Positions 26,546 to 32,333 of a stretch of 64,000 nt of DNA are shown here, one piece after another. The stretch is taken from the IMG/VR virus record IMGVR_UViG_3300027675_000004, positions 62,001 to 126,000 of that record. One strand, 5' to 3'. The DNA comes from a virus. Both the position numbers and the translations under genes were made by a program. Position 1 is the stretch's first letter. Every line of letters begins with the position of its first letter. Under the pieces are notes generated by a model. The model was not told where the DNA came from, searched no databases, and was given only the letters and a program-made list of their open reading frames with translations.

Positions 26546-26616
26546 TGGACTGGAGGGAACTCGAATCCCTATCCTCTGTTTGCAAAACAGAAATCCTCCC
26601 ATTAGACGACCTGCCC
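26546..26616 (-). tRNA. tRNA-Ala(UGC)
   Basis: Stem TCTGT/ACAGA, loop TTTGCAA, T-arm AGGGA-TTCGAGT-TCCCT. The acceptor GGGCAGG/CCAGTCC keeps the G3-U70 pair that defines alanine identity, with one A-A mismatch at 5-68. Discriminator A, no CCA. Confidence 0.9.
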
Positions 26617-26787
26617 ATCATATCTAAAATATTTTATTTTTTCACATACTATATTAAACATTTTTATCGCTTCTTCATTATCTACAAAACCATTTAAAGC
26701 ATATGTTTGCATATCAGTATGGATATGAATAAACCCTTTTTGCTGACAATAAGCACATCCAGACTCGGTTTTAATTAATTTATTCAT
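26602..26787 (-). CDS. Small hypothetical protein overlapping tRNA-Ala
   Basis: A 61-residue protein with CAYCQQKG near the start and a predicted alpha/beta body. Its last 15 nt are also the 5' end of tRNA-Ala, so RNase P cleavage would remove the stop codon from the mRNA. It overlaps the next upstream gene by 8 nt. Function unknown. Confidence 0.55.
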   Translation of the reverse strand: MNKLIKTESGCAYCQQKGFIHIHTDMQTYALNGFVDNEEAIKMFNIVCEKIKYFRYDGQVV

Positions 26788-27250
26788 TTCTAATTATGTG
26801 ATATATAACTTCTTTATTCAATTTTCGAGCTTCTTTTGCTGTCCAACATGCTCCAGACTTTACATGATCAGAACTATTACAATGGTAACATTTACTAAAC
26901 TTTCTACCTTTATAATCTTTCGGGTATTTATCTACTAAAATTATATGTAGTATATCTGAAGAACTTGCAATATCTAAATTACGTTGTTTAAATCCGTATT
27001 CTGCGTCCCAACATTTTTGTTTAGGTATCTTAAGTTCTAACGGAATACCTAATAGTTTTGCTATTTTTTCTCCCCATATATCAACCCCACCTACAGGTGA
27101 ATGTCCTGAAACAAATCCTGTATCATAATCTCTTTTCTCAATACATTGTACACAATAATCTTTTAAAATAGCTGCAATTAATTCTGCTGCATTTAATCTA
27201 CTAACTTCTGTGAATTTATCTGCACCATGACCAATAATACCAATTTTCAT
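26780..27250 (-). CDS. SLOG-like Rossmann nucleotide-binding protein
   Basis: 156 residues from the ATG at 27250 (GAAAGG, 6-nt spacing); a TTG 6 nt upstream is less likely. MKIGIIGHGADKF opens a Rossmann-like strand-loop. TGFVSGHSPVGGVDIWGEKIA resembles the GG-D nucleotide-binding motif of SLOG/lysine-decarboxylase-like proteins. A later CYHCNSSDHVKSGACW could bind zinc. SLOG proteins sense or cleave nucleotide derivatives. Precise role unknown. Confidence 0.6.
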   Translation of the reverse strand: MKIGIIGHGADKFTEVSRLNAAELIAAILKDYCVQCIEKRDYDTGFVSGHSPVGGVDIWGEKIAKLLGIPLELKIPKQKCWDAEYGFKQRNLDIASSSDILHIILVDKYPKDYKGRKFSKCYHCNSSDHVKSGACWTAKEARKLNKEVIYHIIRNE

Positions 27251-27269
27251 ATTCAACCTTTCAAATTAG

Positions 27270-27352
27270 TGCGTAGGGCAAGATTCAAACTTGCAACGTT
27301 TCGAATGTAACAGTTTTACAGACTGCGCCCTTCATCATTTGGATACCTACGC
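27270..27352 (-). tRNA. tRNA-Tyr(GUA)
   Basis: Class II; acceptor GCGTAGG/CCTACGC, stem GCAGT/ACTGT, loop CTGTAAA, T-arm GCAAG-TTTGAAT-CTTGC, discriminator A, no CCA. Confidence 0.94.
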
Positions 27353-27361
27353 ATATCTTAG

Positions 27362-27435
27362 GGTGAGTAACGAGACTCGAACTCGTGTCACAAGGGTCAC
27401 GACCTTGTATCCTTAACCGCTAGACGATACCCACC
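27362..27435 (-). tRNA. tRNA-His(GUG) with C33
   Basis: Acceptor GTGGGTA/TACTCAC with the His-specific extra G-1 opposite C73. Stem CAAGG/CCTTG, loop TCGTGAC (C33), T-arm ACGAG-TTCGAGT-CTCGT. Confidence 0.9.
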
Positions 27436-27440
27436 AATTT

Positions 27441-27947
27441 CTAAAATAAATACTTTTCCCAAAGATCATGTAACTCACCAATTTTAATCCTAATGATTTC
27501 TCTGAACCCTCTAGGTTTAGTTGGAATACGCATAAGTTTCATTTTTGCTTCTTCAGGTGTTCTATTATCTTTCACTAAATTACATCCATGACAACAAGAT
27601 ACGGTATTTTCCCAAGTTGTTAAACCCCCTCGTGATTCAGGTAATACATGATCAATACCTAATTTTCTAGCATCATGTTTTGTATGACAATATTGACAAG
27701 TATAGTTATCTCTTAGATGCACATTACGTTTAGTATATGAAACATACATCACTTTTTCATATGTAACTTTTACATAATGACGTAATCTAATAACGGCAGG
27801 AATACGCATAGTTGTTGAAGGTGATCTTACTTCCTGCTCATATTCTTCCTCAACATAAACCTTACCGGATACTTTAGCACAAATGGCAGATTGCCAATCA
27901 CAAAAACCAAGAAATTCATACGAACTATTTAAAACTAAAACTCTCAA
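27441..27947 (-). CDS. HNH endonuclease
   Basis: 168 residues from a TTG at 27947, 9 nt after GGAG; the TTG at 27956 abuts the Shine-Dalgarno. The start RVLVLNSSYEFLGF is typical of this HNH family. YTCQYCHTKH, IDHVLPESRGG and NTVSCCHGCNLVKDNRTPEEA give the HNH core and a CxxC-CxxC zinc site (about residues 85-145). It may be a free-standing homing nuclease within the tRNA island or a genome-processing nuclease. Confidence 0.88.
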   Translation of the reverse strand: MRVLVLNSSYEFLGFCDWQSAICAKVSGKVYVEEEYEQEVRSPSTTMRIPAVIRLRHYVKVTYEKVMYVSYTKRNVHLRDNYTCQYCHTKHDARKLGIDHVLPESRGGLTTWENTVSCCHGCNLVKDNRTPEEAKMKLMRIPTKPRGFREIIRIKIGELHDLWEKYLF

Positions 27948-27975
27948 CTTAATCAACTCCTTTCAAATATTTTAG

Positions 27976-28019
27976 TGGAGTAGAGAGTCGCGAACTCTTT
28001 TAATGTACTTAACTACTCC
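27976..28019 (-). ncRNA. Acceptor/T-arm minihelix lacking D and anticodon arms
   Basis: A 44-nt element. The ends GGAGTAG/CTACTCC pair over 7 bp, followed by discriminator-like A. A 4-bp T-arm AGAG-TTCGCGA-CTCT is present, but only 13 nt replace the D- and anticodon arms. It is either a deletion remnant of a tRNA or a minihelix decoy recognisable by acceptor-binding enzymes such as RNase P or the CCA enzyme. Confidence 0.5.
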
Positions 28020-28024
28020 GAAAG

Positions 28025-28100
28025 TCAGCACGGAAGGATTTGAACCTTCAACCTCCTGGTTCCAGGCCAGGCGACCTAATCCAAGTTGGCCCACGCACTG
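28025..28100 (-). tRNA. tRNA-Pro(UGG) with C33
   Basis: Acceptor CAGTGCG/CGTGCTG, stem CCTGG/CCAGG, loop CCTGGAA (C32 C33), T-arm GAAGG-TTCAAAT-CCTTC, discriminator A, no CCA. Confidence 0.88.
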
Positions 28101-28103
28101 TGT

Positions 28104-28373
28104 TTATTTAGAATATAAAGTATCACAACCACATAGATAATGTTTCATTTTAAGGTTTTCATTTTTACAAAAACTTAATGGACAATTATCACAATAACCC
28201 TCATCAACATTTAATCCTTTTTCATAATCTACGTCTGTAATTTGATGCAGACATTTAAAATTAGCTAATGTTAAAACTTTAGTACGTAAATCATTTAAAA
28301 GAGATTCAGTCTTATCTTTATCTGGGTTTCTTTCCAATTTTAAATATTCTTCTTCTGTTAATAAATATTGCAT
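28104..28373 (-). CDS. Small Cys-rich hypothetical protein
   Basis: An 89-residue protein, helical at first (LLTEEEYLKLERNPDKDKTE) and then with about seven cysteines (FKCLHQ, YCDNCPLSFC, YLCGCDTLY), a likely zinc-binding module. It lies between tRNA-Pro and the CCA enzyme gene. No family recognised. Confidence 0.6.
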   Translation of the reverse strand: MQYLLTEEEYLKLERNPDKDKTESLLNDLRTKVLTLANFKCLHQITDVDYEKGLNVDEGYCDNCPLSFCKNENLKMKHYLCGCDTLYSK

Positions 28374-28417
28374 ATGTATGCTCTATTCTCTTCCTAATTT
28401 TTTATTAATTTCTAACA

Positions 28418-29746
28418 TTATTTTATCTCCATCTTGCGTTTCGCATATTCTAATATTACTTCTTCACTGTCTTCAATTTTTAATTCACCATTAATGATAG
28501 CATTCAGAATCAACTCTTTTATTTCACCAACTTTCTTGCAGGCTGGTAAATCAAAGAATTCCATAATAACTAAACCACTTATTGGGCATTTTAATTCTTT
28601 AAAATTTCTTAATTCATTAATACGTCTTTCAAAATCATTTAAAGAATCGAGATGCTTCTGCACAGTAATTGGGTTATGACTAGTGATATCAGCTCTACTA
28701 AGTACTAAAAGTCTATCGCAATATTCACCAGTATCACGTATAAAACGTCTTACTGCACTATCTGACCAGTCTTTTTCATAGGTATTAGCACGCATATGAT
28801 TTCTCACTAGATATGTAATATCTTTACACCAGCGTTTTGGTAAACCTAATCTTTGTAGAATTGGATATGTCATAAGCGCCGAAATATTCTCGTGATGATA
28901 AAAATGGACATTACCATTTTCTACAGACCGGGTTACCATTTTACCCAAGTCGTGAAAGATTGCGGCATATCTTAAGATTATATCTTTTGAAGTATTACGC
29001 AATACCTCTATGGTATGTAATAATGCATTTTTTGAATGGTAAATACTGTCTTGCTCGATCTTACTTAACATCTTTAATTCAGGAATTATATAATCTAGTA
29101 ATCTAAATTGATATAAATCATGTAATGCATCTGCCGCATTATCTGTCATTAAAATCTTATTTAATTCTTCTTGGATCCTTTCTTTTGGAAGAATTAATAA
29201 ACGATGTGCTTGTCTATATAAAGCTTCTTGTACATTTGTGCTATATTCAAAACCAAGTCTTGCCTTAAATCTTACAGCTCGTAACATCCTTAAAGGATCA
29301 TCATTAAACGCTATATTCGCATCGATCGGTGTAACAAGTAACTTATCTTTAAGATGTTGTACTCCATTAAATAAATCTATGATCTCGCCGGTGCTATTTT
29401 GTGCTAGTGCATTAATGGTAAAATCACGTCTTATAAGATCTTCTTGAATAGTTTTTCCCCATTCAACTGTCGGGTTTCGATTATCGCGCTGATAATCTTC
29501 AGCCTTACGATATGTCGTAATATGTACCTCATATTGATCATTTACAATACCAACTGTGCCAAATGCCCATCCAACAGTATGCGGATGATACCCAGCAGCT
29601 TCGAGTATTGCTTTAGATTGATCTGGGGTTGCGCTAGTAGCGAAATCTAAATCGTTAGTTTCGAGATTCAAGAGTTGATCTCTTACTGAACCGCCAACAA
29701 GAAATATCTCAAAATCTTTAAACAACTCAAATATTTTATTTTTCAT
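28418..29746 (-). CDS. cca: CCA-adding tRNA nucleotidyltransferase
   Basis: A 442-residue class II pol-beta nucleotidyltransferase. LVGGSVRDQLL (GGxxR, residues 18-22) and the metal-binding NDLDFAT (D32, D34) head the catalytic domain. The RRDFTINALA and FNDDPLRMLRAVRFKA blocks of the neck/body are intact. A C-terminal HD domain follows (AAIFHDLGK, then FYHHE). It would add or repair the 3' CCA. Nearly all tRNAs in this island lack an encoded CCA, so the enzyme fits directly. It lies within the tRNA array. Confidence 0.95.
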   Translation of the reverse strand: MKNKIFELFKDFEIFLVGGSVRDQLLNLETNDLDFATSATPDQSKAILEAAGYHPHTVGWAFGTVGIVNDQYEVHITTYRKAEDYQRDNRNPTVEWGKTIQEDLIRRDFTINALAQNSTGEIIDLFNGVQHLKDKLLVTPIDANIAFNDDPLRMLRAVRFKARLGFEYSTNVQEALYRQAHRLLILPKERIQEELNKILMTDNAADALHDLYQFRLLDYIIPELKMLSKIEQDSIYHSKNALLHTIEVLRNTSKDIILRYAAIFHDLGKMVTRSVENGNVHFYHHENISALMTYPILQRLGLPKRWCKDITYLVRNHMRANTYEKDWSDSAVRRFIRDTGEYCDRLLVLSRADITSHNPITVQKHLDSLNDFERRINELRNFKELKCPISGLVIMEFFDLPACKKVGEIKELILNAIINGELKIEDSEEVILEYAKRKMEIK

Positions 29747-29760
29747 TATTACCTTTCTAG

Positions 29761-29831
29761 CTGCGAAGCAAGTAATCGAAACTTGATTTCAACGTTCAGA
29801 GCGTTGCGGCCTACCATTAGTCGACTTCGCA
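29761..29831 (-). tRNA. tRNA-Gln(CUG), second copy
   Basis: Acceptor TGCGAAG/CTTCGCA with the Gln-type U1-A72 pair and G73. Stem CAACG/CGTTG, loop CTCTGAA, T-arm CAAGT-TTCGATT-ACTTG. No CCA. Confidence 0.92.
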
Positions 29832-29853
29832 ATTTAATATACTCTATAAGATA

Positions 29854-30060
29854 TTATATAACTTCTAATTTATTTTTTTTACAATAGTTTAAGCATTTTT
29901 TACAGGTTCTACCTCTCATATATGCAGCATTCCATTGTTGTGTAGGATGTTTGCTTTTTCCACAAATACTTTTTTCTTTATTTATATAATAATGCCAAGT
30001 ATACCCCTCACGATAATGCTCCATATCTTGCAACCATCCTAAATAATTTTTGACTTTCAT
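29854..30060 (-). CDS. Small zinc-ribbon-like hypothetical protein
   Basis: A 68-residue basic protein; ICGKSKHP, then RTCKKCLNYC could form a four-cysteine zinc site. It abuts the next gene with no gap. Similar short phage proteins with a CG...CxxC pattern are common and uncharacterised. Confidence 0.6.
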   Translation of the reverse strand: MKVKNYLGWLQDMEHYREGYTWHYYINKEKSICGKSKHPTQQWNAAYMRGRTCKKCLNYCKKNKLEVI

Positions 30061-30243
30061 TTAAAACCACCCTAATTGTTTTGAAATTTCTGGTGTAAAA
30101 CCACCTTTTTCTTTTAAAATTTTACTATAATATTCACCAGTATCTCCTTGGAATAAAGGATCTCCAATTTTAGCAAATCTCCATCTATGACATAATTCGT
30201 ATTGTGTCATATCATCAATTAATTTCTTTTCTTCAACAGTCAT
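30061..30243 (-). CDS. Conserved small phage protein (LFQGxTGEYY family)
   Basis: A 60-residue protein: EEKKLIDDMTQYELCHRWRF, GDPLFQGDTGEYYSKIL, and a terminal ISKQLGW. This layout is a widespread phage family of unknown function. The ATG is preceded by GGAGATG. Confidence 0.75.
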   Translation of the reverse strand: MTVEEKKLIDDMTQYELCHRWRFAKIGDPLFQGDTGEYYSKILKEKGGFTPEISKQLGWF

Positions 30244-30259
30244 ATCATCTCCATTTTAG

Positions 30260-30330
30260 CTACAGCGGAAGGAATCAAACCTTCATTGACGGGTTCAAAG
30301 CCCATTCTCCTATCGTTAGAGGACACTGTA
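30260..30330 (-). tRNA. tRNA-Gln(UUG)
   Basis: Acceptor TACAGTG/CGCTGTA, stem ATGGG/CCCGT, loop CTTTGAA, T-arm GAAGG-TTTGATT-CCTTC, discriminator G, no CCA. Confidence 0.92.
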
Positions 30331-30337
30331 ATTTAAA

Positions 30338-30442
30338 ACCCCGGTGTGCTAAAATTACACTAATATAATGTCGCTTTTGGGTTGGTTGGCGCCTTCACCG
30401 CAAGCTGTTATATATAAGGATTCGCACCTTGTCTTCCGGAGC
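30338..30442 (-). ncRNA. tRNA-sized cloverleaf-like RNA with displaced T-loop
   Basis: A 105-nt spacer whose ends pair over 7 bp (GCTCCGG/CCGGGGT, wobble at two positions). Three inner hairpins can form: AAGG-TGCGAAT-CCTT, whose loop looks like a tRNA T-loop but sits in the D-arm position, GCTT/AAGC, and GTGT/ACAC. Not a tRNA. It resembles the 24770-24891 element in overall plan and could be a tRNA-mimicking small RNA. Confidence 0.4.
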
Positions 30443-30449
30443 AATAATG

Positions 30450-30521
30450 TGGGCGTAGGAGGACTCAAACCTCCAATATGCTGGTTAAGAGCCAACTGCA
30501 TTATCATTTTGCTATACGCCC
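30450..30521 (-). tRNA. tRNA-Lys(CUU)
   Basis: Acceptor GGGCGTA/TACGCCC, stem GTTGG/CCAGC, loop CTCTTAA, T-arm GGAGG-TTTGAGT-CCTCC, discriminator A, no CCA. Confidence 0.92.
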
Positions 30522-30528
30522 GAACTAG

Positions 30529-30607
30529 TGAGCCCGGCGAGAATCGAACTCGCTTGCAAAATGCGCTTGCTTAAAAGGCAAGTGTCTGACCAGTCGACAT
30601 CGGACTC
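30529..30607 (-). tRNA. Class II-shaped tRNA with UUU (Lys) anticodon
   Basis: Acceptor GAGTCCG/CGGGCTC, stem CTTGC/GCAAG, loop CTTTTAA, T-arm GCGAG-TTCGATT-CTCGC. The variable region is 12 nt (GCA-TTT-TGC hairpin) and the D-stem is 3 bp, features of Leu/Ser/Tyr tRNAs. Discriminator A. Confidence 0.82.
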
Positions 30608-30611
30608 GTTG

Positions 30612-30685
30612 AGGCACTAAAGAGATTTGAACTCTTGATAAATTGTTTTGCAGACAATCGCTTTCGACCACTCAGCCATAGTGCC
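30612..30685 (-). tRNA. tRNA-Cys(GCA)
   Basis: Acceptor GGCACTA/TAGTGCC with U73, the Cys identity base. Stem ATTGT/ACAAT, loop CTGCAAA, T-arm AAGAG-TTCAAAT-CTCTT. No CCA. Confidence 0.94.
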
Positions 30686-30695
30686 AATTATATAT

Positions 30696-30723
30696 ATTAT
30701 AGCATAATTAATTAATTTGTCAG
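30696..30723 (-). promoter_or_regulatory. Promoter upstream of tRNA-Cys
   Basis: CTGACA (30718-30723), 16-bp spacer, TGC-TATAAT (-10 at 30696-30701). It would drive Cys, Lys, Lys, Gln and the following genes. Confidence 0.8.
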
Positions 30724-30742
30724 TAACTTTTTTCACCAATTG

Positions 30743-30813
30743 CAGGAGCTACTGGTTCCGCCCCAGTAAATTCGGTTTTGGAGACCGACAGTTTGCTGTT
30801 AGCTTAAGCTCCT
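30743..30813 (-). tRNA. tRNA-Trp(CCA) with non-canonical T-loop
   Basis: Acceptor AGGAGCT/AGCTCCT, G73 (Trp identity), stem TCGGT/ACCGA, loop CTCCAAA. The T-arm ACTGG-GGCGGAA-CCAGT lacks the TTC of a normal T-loop, so m5U54/pseudouridine-55 modification is not expected. Confidence 0.82.
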
Positions 30814-30819
30814 ATCTTG

Positions 30820-30898
30820 CGGAAGAGGTAGGTTCTGCCCCTACATGCCGTAATTAACGGTTACCTGTTTTCAAGACAAGTCGGATCTCTATACTTCC
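30820..30898 (-). tRNA. tRNA-Ser(UGA), D-arm reduced
   Basis: Anticodon stem CTTGT/ACAGG, loop CTTGAAA, long variable arm (CCGT/ACGG), T-arm GTAGG-GGCAGAA-CCTAC, G73. Only about 11 nt separate the acceptor from the anticodon arm, so there is no normal D-arm. The 5' end overlaps the last codons and stop of the GIY-YIG gene. Confidence 0.65.
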
Positions 30899-31572
30899 GT
30901 CAACTCTTCCAATTTCCCAAAACACCCAGCATTAAATCTTCTACCAATTATCCAACCTTGAGCTAAATAATCTTGTATCAGGTTTTTTTTAATAAGAACA
31001 GATTTCTTAAATCTTAGATTCGATATCCATTTTTTGTTATATTGAGGATTATTTCTGCCTTTATTTTGAATTGCATTTATTTTACCGATAAACCTTTTAA
31101 ATTTATTAGTATGCTTTTTATTCAAAAATCCTTTACACAAGCCTTTAGCTCTAGCTTGTTTCTGTCCTATTGATAGTTTTGTACAAAATTCCTTTCTCCA
31201 TTCTCTATTGCGCAACAATTTTTTGAATTTTATATAAATTCTTTTATATCGTTCTTTTCTATTTGGAGAAAAATAATTATTATATATCCACGATCCTGCC
31301 CCGCCACCATTTCTATTATATAATCGATGCTTATTCTTTTTTATGTACCTAGCGTCCAATAATTTTTTTTCAGCACATAATAATTCATCTTTCGAATTAA
31401 AACAATTCAAAACTATCTTTTTGAAATTATTTTTACCGTATTTTTTAATATCTTGACATAAATATAATCCCGATCCTATGTAATTATCATTAATATTCTC
31501 TGTTATATGGGCACCAATATAAAATTTCTTATTTATTTTATTGATTGTTTTATATAAAACATATTTTTTCAT
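30889..31572 (-). CDS. GIY-YIG homing endonuclease with NUMOD repeats
   Basis: A 227-residue basic protein. KYVLYKTINKINKKFYIGAH holds the GIY-YIG-type core, followed by YIGSG and FKKIVLNCF. The C-terminal half has NUMOD3-like DNA-binding repeats (GFLNKKHTNKFKRFIGK, NKGRNNPQYNKKW). It lies between two Ser tRNA genes and its 3' end runs 10 nt into tRNA-Ser(UGA), whose D-arm is deformed. That suggests homing into a tRNA gene. Translation may be limited by tRNA processing. Confidence 0.85.
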   Translation of the reverse strand: MKKYVLYKTINKINKKFYIGAHITENINDNYIGSGLYLCQDIKKYGKNNFKKIVLNCFNSKDELLCAEKKLLDARYIKKNKHRLYNRNGGGAGSWIYNNYFSPNRKERYKRIYIKFKKLLRNREWRKEFCTKLSIGQKQARAKGLCKGFLNKKHTNKFKRFIGKINAIQNKGRNNPQYNKKWISNLRFKKSVLIKKNLIQDYLAQGWIIGRRFNAGCFGKLEELTEV

Positions 31573-31590
31573 TTTTTCTTAATTTTTTTG

Positions 31591-31676
31591 CGGAGGGTGC
31601 AGGTGACGCTCCTGCGTTTCTTTCGATTTCCAGTTTAGCAAACTGGCGTGCCAATCTAACCATGCACATACCCTCC
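31591..31676 (-). tRNA. tRNA-Ser(GCU) with non-canonical T-loop
   Basis: Class II; acceptor GGAGGGT/ACCCTCC, G73, stem CCAGT/ACTGG, loop TTGCTAA, T-arm GCAGG-AGCGTCA-CCTGC (no TTC). No CCA. Confidence 0.88.
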
Positions 31677-31685
31677 AAAAAGTAT

Positions 31686-31944
31686 TTAGTTAATGATAAG
31701 CCAGGTTTTGTTTATCTAGCCATCCGTCTATGCGATCGTTACCCGAACCTATCGACCGAGCAGGTCAGGTTCTGTTTGATCTTGCTCTGCGTAGAGATTG
31801 GTCGTCTCATTTTTCTCGTCTCTGTCCTCTTATCGTCAATTTTATGATTGCTCAAAGTTGTTAGCTTTGATACGCTGCTATGTAGAGCCTGGACTTTCCT
31901 CAGATAAGTCATTAAGGCTTACCCGTAGCTAGTTCATTAACTAA
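31686..31944 (-). ncRNA. rnpB: RNase P RNA (compact)
   Basis: About 259 nt. The ends form a perfect 11-bp P1 (TTAGTTAATGA/TCATTAACTAA). The CR-I hallmark GAGGAAAGTCCAGGCTC lies near the 5' end and the CR-V hallmark ACAAAACCTGGCTTAT at the 3' end, with an AGAGGACAGAGACG block between. It is shorter than cellular RNase P RNAs (often 350-400 nt), so peripheral helices are missing. It would act as the ribozyme that trims 5' leaders of the surrounding tRNAs, presumably with host RnpA. No protein subunit gene is seen. Confidence 0.9.
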
Positions 31945-31952
31945 ATTCTTAG

Positions 31953-32028
31953 CGCCCCGTGGGGAATTTGAATCCCCGATCTTTGGCGTGACAAGCCAAC
32001 GCATTGAGCCAAACTATGCTAACGAGGC
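31953..32028 (-). tRNA. tRNA-Asp(GUC)
   Basis: Acceptor GCCTCGT/ACGGGGC, G73 (Asp identity), stem TTGGC/GCCAA, loop TTGTCAC, T-arm GGGGA-TTCAAAT-TCCCC. No CCA. Confidence 0.93.
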
Positions 32029-32036
32029 AATTCTAG

Positions 32037-32109
32037 CACCGCTGGCGAGAGATCGAACTCGCTTTGCGAGAGTGAAATTCTCGCGTCCTAACCCGTAGAC
32101 CACAGCGGC
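32037..32109 (-). tRNA. tRNA-Glu(UUC)
   Basis: Acceptor GCCGCTG/CAGCGGT, stem CGAGA/TCTCG, loop ATTTCAC, T-arm GCGAG/CTCGC with an apparent 8-nt loop TTCGATCT. Discriminator G, no CCA. Confidence 0.88.
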
Positions 32110-32115
32110 ATAAAT

Positions 32116-32143
32116 AAAAAAACCGACTCTTTTTAGTAGTCGG
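32116..32143 (-). terminator. Rho-independent terminator
   Basis: On the - strand CCGACT...AGTCGG is a 6-bp, GC-rich stem followed by seven T. It ends the promoter-proximal transcript that carries tRNA-Met and the structured RNA just upstream. Confidence 0.85.
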
Positions 32144-32300
32144 TAGCTTTAGGTCCTAGATCTGTCAGCTACGTTCTACTGTGAATCGGTTATATTATCT
32201 GTAGAAACAAACGCTGGCCTAAAGCTACCCGAACATAAAATGGCTGCGGGCCAAAGCTTACGGCTTTGGTTTTTATACATCTTATGTTCGAATCTAACTT
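32142..32300 (-). ncRNA. Two-hairpin structured RNA before the terminator
   Basis: Two long stems: CGAACATAA/TTATGTTCG (32230-32238 with 32282-32290) enclosing CCAAAGC/GCTTTGG, then a 12-bp stem GGTAGCTTTAGG/CCTAAAGCTACC (32142-32153 with 32218-32229) enclosing an irregular rod with TTCTAC/GTAGAA. A terminator follows at once. This looks like a discrete small RNA of about 170-190 nt. The family is unknown; a Y-RNA-like or 6S-like role is possible but unproven. Confidence 0.55.
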
Positions 32301-32333
32301 TTATAGTCATGTTTGTTTATACTATTAAATTTG

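Noticed and set aside
30889-31572. Group I intron carrying the GIY-YIG gene inside a tRNA
   Set aside because: The tRNA-Ser upstream is complete and no intron core or split tRNA halves can be found; free-standing homing gene fits better.
31545-31847. 100-residue + strand open frame over tRNA-Ser and RNase P RNA
   Set aside because: It lies opposite two structured RNA genes and has no ribosome binding site.
32142-32300. 6S RNA identity for the two-hairpin RNA
   Set aside because: The two consecutive hairpins and short closing stems do not match the single long rod with central bubble of 6S RNA.
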